In this document: piece by piece, positions 50,206 to 55,939 of the stretch
Position numbering within the stretch: the first letter of the stretch is position 1
Layout: the number at the start of each line of letters is the position of its first letter
NCBI GenBank assembly: GCA_001303025.1
Contig: LJNK01000040.1
Location: 1-55,939, forward strand
Direction of reading: 5' to 3'
DNA length: 55,939 nucleotides
Source of the DNA: Deltaproteobacteria bacterium SG8_13
GTDB taxonomy: Bacteria; Desulfobacterota; Desulfobacteria; Desulfobacterales; SG8-13
The notes under the pieces: generated by a model
Seen by the model: the letters and a program-made list of their open reading frames with translations, nothing else
What the model was told of the DNA's origin: nothing
Database searches by the model: none
Position numbers and translations under genes: made by a program

Positions 50206-52053
50206 ATGGAAGAAATGGGGAGCAATAACGAAACTGGACAACCAAAACCGTCCGATGAAGGGCATTCGCCGGAGCCGGATGCCAGTGAAGCGAAACCTGC
50301 AGAAGCTGCAGAGGAAGAAGGGCAGGAAACCGCCAAGTCTGCATCGGCCGAAACCAGTGAAACCCGTGGCAGTGGCGAGAGCATGGAAAAACTGCTCGAC
50401 CTTTACGAGGAGAGCTTCAAGCGCTTTGCCGAGGGGGAGGTCGTAACCGGCCGCATCATCTCCGTGGACAAGGATCACGTGCTGGTCGATATCGGCTACA
50501 AGTCCGAAGGCCAGATCCGCATTCATGAATTCACCGATGACAAAGGCAACGTCAATGTCAATGTCGGTGACAAGGTAGAGGTGATGGTGGAGTGGTGGGA
50601 TGACGAAGACGAACGGGTGGTTCTTTCCAAAGAAAAAGCTGCCAACGTGAAAGTCTGGGAGGCGATTAAAGTATCCTACGACGAGGACAAGACCGTAGAA
50701 GGAACGATCACCAATCGCGTCAAGGGAGGCTTTTCGGTCGACATCGGCGTCCAGGCCTTTTTGCCGGGGTCGCAGGCCGACATCCGTCCGATTCGCAACC
50801 TCGACGACTTGGTGGGAAATACCTACGAGTTTAAAATTCTGAAGTATAACCGCAAACGCAGCAACATCGTTTTGTCCCGGCGGGCAATTCTGGAGCACGA
50901 GCGTGAAGAAAAACGCGCCGCCACCCTGTCTGAAATAGAAGAGGGCAAGGTGATGGACGGAATCGTGAAAAACATCACCGAGTACGGCGTGTTTGTCGAC
51001 CTGGGCGGTGTGGACGGCCTGCTTCACATCACCGACATCTCCTGGGGACGGGTAAAGCACCCGTCGGAGCTTTTTGCCATCGGTGATCCCATCACGGTCA
51101 AGGTGTTGAATTTCGACATCGAACGAGAACGCGTTTCGTTGGGGATGAAACAGTTGAGTCCCGATCCCTGGACCCTGGCCAGCGGAAAGTACCCGATCGG
51201 ATCCCGGGTCAACGGTCGGGTCGTCAGCCTGACCGATTATGGCGCTTTTGTGGAACTGGAGGAGGGAATCGAGGGATTGATTCATGTTTCGGAAATGTCG
51301 TGGACCCGGAAAGTTCGGCATCCCTCCAAGGTGGTTTCGGTGGGCGAGGAGATCGAGGCCGTTGTGCTCGACATCAAACCGGAAAGCCGCAGAATTTCAC
51401 TGGGCATGAAACAGGTCGTTCCGAATCCGTGGGATGTCATCAGCGAAAAGTATCCGGTGGGCACGACAATTGAGGGCAAGATCAAAAACATTACCGACTT
51501 CGGCCTTTTTATCGGCATCGATGAAGGCATCGACGGCCTGGTGCACATTTCGGACATTTCCTGGACCAAGCGGATCAAGCACCCTTCCGAGCTCTATAAA
51601 AAAGGGGATTTGGTCCAGGCCATCGTCTTGGACATCGACAAGAAAAACGAGCGCTTCTCTCTGGGGGTCAAGCAACTCCAGTCTGATCCGTGGGAGACGG
51701 TTGCCGAGCGATATGAAGTCGGCACGGAGATCACGGGTACCATCACCAACCTGACCGATTTCGGCGTTTTCGTGGAGTTGGAGGAAGGAATCGAAGGACT
51801 GGTGCACGTGTCGGAGATCAGCAAGGAAAAAATCAAAACGCCGGTTGGCCTTTTCAACACCGGAGATGTGATTACCGCCAAGGTGATGAACATCAACACC
51901 GAAGAAAGACGCATCGGCCTGTCCATCAAGCGACTGGAGATCGAGGATGAGCAGCAGCTGCTCAGCGACTACGTCACCAACATGCGACCGGCGACATCGA
52001 CCTTCGGTGAAATCCTGCGGGAAAACCTTCAGGAAAAACTCAAAGAGGAATAA
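50206..52053 (+). CDS. rpsA: 30S ribosomal protein S1
   Basis: A 615-residue protein with an acidic Glu/Ala/Ser-rich N-terminal extension of about 60 residues, then six S1 (OB-fold) domains. The last four are near-identical in pattern (GTVxxxTDFGAFVELEEGIEG, LVHxSExSW and SLGxKQL). S1 brings mRNA to the ribosome. The ATG at 50206 has AAGGGGG eleven bases upstream; a TTG at 50146 would read through the leader hairpin and adds 20 non-conserved residues. It is followed by a clear terminator. Confidence 0.96.
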   Translation: MEEMGSNNETGQPKPSDEGHSPEPDASEAKPAEAAEEEGQETAKSASAETSETRGSGESMEKLLDLYEESFKRFAEGEVVTGRIISVDKDHVLVDIGYKSEGQIRIHEFTDDKGNVNVNVGDKVEVMVEWWDDEDERVVLSKEKAANVKVWEAIKVSYDEDKTVEGTITNRVKGGFSVDIGVQAFLPGSQADIRPIRNLDDLVGNTYEFKILKYNRKRSNIVLSRRAILEHEREEKRAATLSEIEEGKVMDGIVKNITEYGVFVDLGGVDGLLHITDISWGRVKHPSELFAIGDPITVKVLNFDIERERVSLGMKQLSPDPWTLASGKYPIGSRVNGRVVSLTDYGAFVELEEGIEGLIHVSEMSWTRKVRHPSKVVSVGEEIEAVVLDIKPESRRISLGMKQVVPNPWDVISEKYPVGTTIEGKIKNITDFGLFIGIDEGIDGLVHISDISWTKRIKHPSELYKKGDLVQAIVLDIDKKNERFSLGVKQLQSDPWETVAERYEVGTEITGTITNLTDFGVFVELEEGIEGLVHVSEISKEKIKTPVGLFNTGDVITAKVMNINTEERRIGLSIKRLEIEDEQQLLSDYVTNMRPATSTFGEILRENLQEKLKEE

Positions 52054-52079
52054 TTCTGCGTCGTATCCGAATCCAACTG

Positions 52080-52118
52080 CGGGCCGGAGCGTAAATGCTG
52101 CCGGCCCGTTTGTTTTGT
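52080..52118 (+). terminator. Terminator after rpsA
   Basis: GGGCCGG (52081-52087) pairs with CCGGCCC (52101-52107), with an inner AGC/GCT pair set and one bulged G, followed by GTTTGTTTTGTTG. It lies 27 bases beyond the rpsA stop and points into the end of the converging yciO-type gene. Confidence 0.75.
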
Positions 52119-52146
52119 TGCGAGACCCCTGCAAGCCCGCAGCTTT

Positions 52147-52755
52147 TCACTCGAATATACTGACGTCTCCTTTCCCTTTGCGGATTATCTCGGGCACATC
52201 GTTGATCAGCGAGATTACGCTGGACGGATTCCCGGACGTCGGTCCCCCATCGATGACCACATCGACCCGGTTGTTATAAAAGTCGTGGATCAATGATGCA
52301 TCATGCAGGATGGTGTCGTCGGGAAGAGTGGCGCTGGTGGTGATGATCGGGTTGCCGAGCTCTTGTACCAGGGCAAGGCATATCGGATTGTCCGGCACGC
52401 GGATGCCGGCGGTTTTGCGTTTGGTCAGCATGATCTTCGGAACCAGTTTGGAGCCTTCCAGAATAAAGGTGTACGGTCCCGGCAGCAGGCGTCGCATCGT
52501 TTTGTAAGCGTAATTGGAAACCTTGGCATAGTGGCTGATGTGTTTCAAGTCGGAGCAGATGAAGCTGAACGGTTTGCTTTTGTGCCGCTTTTTAAGCAGA
52601 TATACCTTCTCGATCGCCTTTTTGTTCATGATGTCGCAGCCGACCCCGTAAACCGTATCCGTCGGGTAGGCGACAATGCCTCCTCGGCGCAAAACCTCTA
52701 CGACGCTGCGCACCAGCCTCACCTGAGGGGTAATCGGATTGATGGATATCAGCAT
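52147..52755 (-). CDS. yciO: YciO-family protein (YrdC/Sua5 superfamily)
   Basis: A 202-residue protein. GGIVAYPTDTVYGVGCD is shared by the whole TsaC/Sua5 superfamily, which makes threonylcarbamoyl-AMP for tRNA t6A. Several segments point to the YciO branch: HKSKPFSFICSDLKHIS, PGPYTFILEGSKLVPK, KRKTAGIRVPDNPI and TTSATLPDD, where TsaC has a conserved SxN. YciO proteins have little or no t6A activity in the cases tested, so a tRNA role is uncertain. It stands alone on the minus strand, divergent from guaB with about 214 bases between their starts. Confidence 0.82.
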   Translation of the reverse strand: MLISINPITPQVRLVRSVVEVLRRGGIVAYPTDTVYGVGCDIMNKKAIEKVYLLKKRHKSKPFSFICSDLKHISHYAKVSNYAYKTMRRLLPGPYTFILEGSKLVPKIMLTKRKTAGIRVPDNPICLALVQELGNPIITTSATLPDDTILHDASLIHDFYNNRVDVVIDGGPTSGNPSSVISLINDVPEIIRKGKGDVSIFE

Positions 52756-52969
52756 GCCGCTCCGTTTGGCTTTCGTCCCGCGGTTTCATCTGACATGGCA
52801 GCGCTGTCCGAAGGATCTATAATGAAATATGCGGATCTTTTCAGTGAACTCAGACTTCTAATCCTCCGTGTAGACAATGTCAAGGCACGGAAATAATGAT
52901 TGCGAAACCAGACGGCTTTTGATATTGGACTGCTCTACTGCGTACAGGTTGAAACCCCGGAGGCTAACA

Positions 52970-54433
52970 ATGGCACAAAGAGTACCGGACGAAGCCTATT
53001 CGTTCGATGATATTCTTCTGATTCCCAATTATTCCGACGTGTTGCCAAAAGATGTCAACACCGCCACCCGCCTTTCCAGAAATCTGGATCTCAATATTCC
53101 CATCGTCAGTGCGGCCATGGACACCGTTACCGAAGCCGAGGCGGCCATCAGCATGGCACGCGAGGGTGGCCTGGGCTTTATCCACCGCAACATGAGCATC
53201 GAAAGCCAGGCCATGGAGGTCGATAAGGTCAAGAAGTCGGAAAGCGGTATGATTGTCGATCCGGTCACCATCAGCCCGGAAAACAAAGTCCACGAAGTCC
53301 AGGAGCTGATGCAGAAATACCGCATTTCCGGGGTCCCGGTCACCAAGGGAGATCAGCTCGTTGGGATCGTAACCAACCGGGATCTGCGGTTCGAAACCGA
53401 GCTCGACAAGCCGGTTTCGGAGGTGATGACAAAGGAGAACCTCATTACGGTTTCCGAAGGCATCACCCTGGAAGAGTCCAAAAAGCTGCTCCACCAGCAT
53501 CGCATCGAAAAGTTGCTGGTTGTCGATGCCGGCGGCCGCCTGAAAGGGATGATCACCATAAAGGACATCGAAAAGATCAAAAAATATCCGATGGCCTGCA
53601 AGGACTCGATGGGACGCCTGCGGGTCGGCGCGGCCATCGGGGTCGGCCCGGACAAGATGGAGCGGGCAGAGGCGCTGCTCAAATCCGGAGCGGACGTCAT
53701 CCTGATCGATACCTCCCACGGGCACTCCAAAAATGTGATCGAGGCGGTGAACGAGCTGAAAGGCACTTTCAGGGATCTGGAGTTGATCGCCGGCAACGTG
53801 GGCACCGAGAAGGGTGCAATGGATTTGATCGAGGCGGGGGTCGACGGTGTAAAAATCGGTATCGGTCCGGGCTCCATCTGCACCACGCGGATCGTGGCCG
53901 GCATCGGAATCCCCCAGATAACGGCTATCATGAGCTGCCGCGCCGCGGCCGATAAAACCGGAATCCCGCTCATTGCCGATGGCGGTATCCGGTTTTCCGG
54001 CGACATCACCAAGGCGCTTGGCGCCGGAGCCCACTGCGTGATGATCGGCGGTTTGTTCGCCGGAACCGAGGAAAGCCCGGGGGAACAGATTTTCTACCAG
54101 GGCCGCAGCTACAAGGTCTATCGAGGAATGGGATCCCTGGAAGCCATGCGCAAGGGCAGCAAGGACCGATACTACCAGACGGAACAGGAAGAAGACGACA
54201 AGCTGGTTCCCGAGGGGATTGTCGGACGCGTTCCCTACCGCGGCAGCCTGAACGCCAATGTCCACCAGTTGGTCGGCGGATTGAAAGCCGGTATGGGGTA
54301 TTGCGGTTGCCGAACCATTGCCCAGTTGCGGGAAGATGCGCGCTTTTTAAAGATCAGTGCGGCCGGCATGCGCGAAAGTCATGTCCATGATGTGATTATC
54401 ACCAAGGAAGCGCCCAATTACCGCTTAGACTGA
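52970..54433 (+). CDS. guaB: Inosine-5'-monophosphate dehydrogenase
   Basis: A 487-residue enzyme that oxidises IMP to XMP, the committing step of GTP synthesis. The (beta/alpha)8 barrel starts with [17 protein letters not shown]; a CBS pair is inserted at about residues 95-205; the catalytic Cys is in [15 protein letters not shown] near residue 304; and the flap ends with [10 protein letters not shown]. The ATG at 52970 has GGAGG eight bases upstream; an in-frame ATG 31 codons earlier lacks one. guaA is not in the window. Confidence 0.97.
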   Translation: MAQRVPDEAYSFDDILLIPNYSDVLPKDVNTATRLSRNLDLNIPIVSAAMDTVTEAEAAISMAREGGLGFIHRNMSIESQAMEVDKVKKSESGMIVDPVTISPENKVHEVQELMQKYRISGVPVTKGDQLVGIVTNRDLRFETELDKPVSEVMTKENLITVSEGITLEESKKLLHQHRIEKLLVVDAGGRLKGMITIKDIEKIKKYPMACKDSMGRLRVGAAIGVGPDKMERAEALLKSGADVILIDTSHGHSKNVIEAVNELKGTFRDLELIAGNVGTEKGAMDLIEAGVDGVKIGIGPGSICTTRIVAGIGIPQITAIMSCRAAADKTGIPLIADGGIRFSGDITKALGAGAHCVMIGGLFAGTEESPGEQIFYQGRSYKVYRGMGSLEAMRKGSKDRYYQTEQEEDDKLVPEGIVGRVPYRGSLNANVHQLVGGLKAGMGYCGCRTIAQLREDARFLKISAAGMRESHVHDVIITKEAPNYRLD

Positions 54434-54616
54434 ACACGTTAAAGGTTTCCCCCCGGTTTTTTTCGTGATATTGATATGGCCGACGCTTTGCGTTGGGTGG
54501 TTCTGACGCACAGAGGCGTAAGCCGTCGTTTTCAGCTCGCAACCCGCAGCGCGCAGCGCTTGCATCGAACCACTTCCCAGGCAGATCCCACAATCGAAAC
54601 TGAGCCGATATAATCC

Positions 54617-55939
54617 ATGACCACTGAAGCACCCGATTTCGTTCACTTGCACGTCCATTCCCAGTACAGCCTGCTCGACGGTGCGGTGCGCATCGACGAT
54701 TTGCTCCGGCGCACCGCCGAGTTTGGCATGCAGGCGGTGGCGCTTACCGATCACGGGACCATGTTCGGTGCGCTCGAATTTTATGATAAGGCCGTTAAGG
54801 CGGGCATCAAACCGATTGTCGGCTGCGAATGCTATATTGCACCCCGGCGCTATACCGATAAAACCCCCCAGGACCACCGCGGCCTGTCGCATCTGATTTT
54901 GTTGGCCACCAGTCCGGAGGGATACCGCAATCTGTGCAAGTTGATGTCGCTGGCCCAGCTGGAGGGTTTTTATTACAAGCCGCGAATCGACAAGCAGCTT
55001 CTTCGAGACAGCCATCAGGGCCTGATCGGCATGACCGCCTGCCTGCACGGTGAAATACCGATGCTGATCCAGGCCAACCAGATGAAAAAGGCCGACGAAA
55101 TTGCCTTGCAGTATCAAGAGCTTTTCGGGGAGGGCAACTTTTTCCTTGAAGTACAAAACAACGGAATCGATATCCAGGAGACGGTAAACGAAGCCCTGAA
55201 AGACATGAGCCAGCGCCTGTCGATTCCGCTTGTGGCAAGCAATGACTGTCACTACCTGAACAAAAAAGACGTTCGGGCCCACGATGTCCTGCTGTGCATC
55301 CAGACCGGAAAGACCGTTCACGACACACAGCGGATGAAGTTCAGGACCGACCAGCTCTATTTTAAATCCCGGCAGGAGATGCACGATTATTTCAAAAGCT
55401 ATCCCGGTGCCCTGGAGAACACGGTGGAAATTGCCGAGCGCTGCGAACTGGCGCTCGACTTCGACACCTATCATTTCCCTCGTTTCGAATCTTCATCGGG
55501 GCGGAGTGAAAGCGAACGGTTTGAGATCGAAGTGCAGGCGGGGTTTGAAAAGGTATTCGCCTCTATCCGGTCGCGAACACCCGAAGCGGACGAAAGGACC
55601 TACCGGGACCGACTCGACTACGAAGTGGGCGTGATCAAGGAAATGGGCTTTTGCGGGTATTTTCTGATCGTATCGGATTTTATCCGCTATGCCCGTCAAA
55701 ACGCCATCCCGGTGGGACCCGGCCGGGGCTCGGCGGCCGGCAGCCTTGTGGCGTATTCGCTCGGGATTACCAACCTGGATCCGCTGGCGTATGGATTGAT
55801 ATTCGAGCGCTTTCTCAACCCTGCCCGCAAGAGCATGCCGGACATCGACGTCGATTTCTGCATCAACGGGCGTGAAGAGGTGCTGAAATATGTCACCGAC
55901 AAATACGGTGGCGGGGACTACGTCGCCCAGATTATCACC
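54617..55939 (+). CDS. dnaE: DNA polymerase III alpha subunit, N-terminal part (partial)
   Basis: The first 441 codons of the replicative polymerase; the gene runs off the window. The N-terminal PHP domain begins [17 protein letters not shown] and has [13 protein letters not shown] and SNDCHYL. The polymerase domain starts with [34 protein letters not shown] and the catalytic-aspartate strand PDIDVDFC. Whether the PHP site keeps enough metal ligands for activity I cannot judge. The ATG at 54617 has no strong ribosome site. It follows guaB by 183 bases. Confidence 0.96.
   Translation, partial: MTTEAPDFVHLHVHSQYSLLDGAVRIDDLLRRTAEFGMQAVALTDHGTMFGALEFYDKAVKAGIKPIVGCECYIAPRRYTDKTPQDHRGLSHLILLATSPEGYRNLCKLMSLAQLEGFYYKPRIDKQLLRDSHQGLIGMTACLHGEIPMLIQANQMKKADEIALQYQELFGEGNFFLEVQNNGIDIQETVNEALKDMSQRLSIPLVASNDCHYLNKKDVRAHDVLLCIQTGKTVHDTQRMKFRTDQLYFKSRQEMHDYFKSYPGALENTVEIAERCELALDFDTYHFPRFESSSGRSESERFEIEVQAGFEKVFASIRSRTPEADERTYRDRLDYEVGVIKEMGFCGYFLIVSDFIRYARQNAIPVGPGRGSAAGSLVAYSLGITNLDPLAYGLIFERFLNPARKSMPDIDVDFCINGREEVLKYVTDKYGGGDYVAQIIT

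Noticed and set aside
50128..51321. 397-codon open frame antisense to rpsA
   Set aside because: Shadow of the repeated S1 domains, with no motif or ribosome site of its own.
52964..54265. 433-codon open frame antisense to guaB
   Set aside because: Antisense shadow of a clear guaB; composition is biased and no family features appear.
1..55939. CRISPR arrays, insertion sequences, prophage or integrative element boundaries
   Set aside because: I saw no regularly spaced repeats, transposase or integrase genes, or flanking direct repeats at the tRNA-Leu gene.

Overview
The window is about 56 kb of ordinary-looking bacterial chromosome, moderately GC-rich and densely coded on both strands. It carries no rRNA, CRISPR array, insertion sequence or phage module. 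The gene content points to an anaerobic, Gram-negative member of the Desulfobacterota (the sulfate-reducer group). The pointers are the siroheme-dependent haem branch (ahbD, hemB, ahbC), a DUF39 homocysteine-synthesis protein, a ferredoxin-dependent 2-oxoacid oxidoreductase operon, LPS export genes (lptA, lptB, lptC), sigma-54 with nitrogen-PTS genes, and a plant-type DapB. Genus cannot be fixed from the sequence alone.

Layout. 1-5.1 kb: the tail of a plus-strand gene, then a minus-strand envelope group (TPR-CsgG lipoprotein, duplicated LPP20-like protein, FecR-domain protein). 5.1-9.5 kb: a CBS-ACT protein and the haem genes. 9.6-11.4 kb: a ClpX paralogue without a zinc domain. 11.6-16.1 kb: a giant MscK-type channel and a small membrane protein. 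16.4-19.4 kb: tRNA-Leu(GAG), secG, tpiA, a four-helix membrane protein and gapA. 19.4-26.0 kb: one long minus-strand block, lptC-lptA-lptB-rpoN-hpf-ptsN-rapZ-EIIA(Man)-rimI. 26.4-32.1 kb: DUF39 protein, thpR, recA, and an alaS that is split by a frameshift. 32.4-36.3 kb: a Twinkle/T7-gp4-like primase-helicase with a near-ideal promoter, a TPR lipoprotein, a Cys-rich protein and a metallo-beta-lactamase-fold protein. 36.3-41.6 kb: plsB, a MurU-AmgK fusion and dapB on the minus strand. 42.3-44.5 kb: a small membrane protein, then NamZ-type muramidase and RNase HI. 44.7-50.1 kb: P-loop ATPase, a four-gene vor-type oxidoreductase, hisC and cmk. 50.2-55.9 kb: rpsA, a YciO-family gene, guaB and the first half of dnaE, which runs off the window.

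How the parts fit. The two radical SAM enzymes flanking hemB are the last two steps of haem synthesis from siroheme. NamZ and the MurU-AmgK fusion together would recover N-acetylmuramic acid from wall fragments and return it as UDP-MurNAc. DapB and the DUF39 protein both draw on the aspartate pathway. The lpt and plsB genes serve the envelope. The vor operon oxidises branched-chain or other 2-oxoacids with ferredoxin as acceptor.

Most worth a second look: the alaS break, which also seems to lack about a dozen codons; the primase-helicase with an eroded Toprim site; the MurU-AmgK fusion with a nearby NamZ; the CsgG/LPP20/FecR envelope group; and the ClpX paralogue that keeps its ClpP-docking loop but has a 170-residue C-terminal extension. 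Family names come from motifs read by eye and remembered family features, not from database searches.
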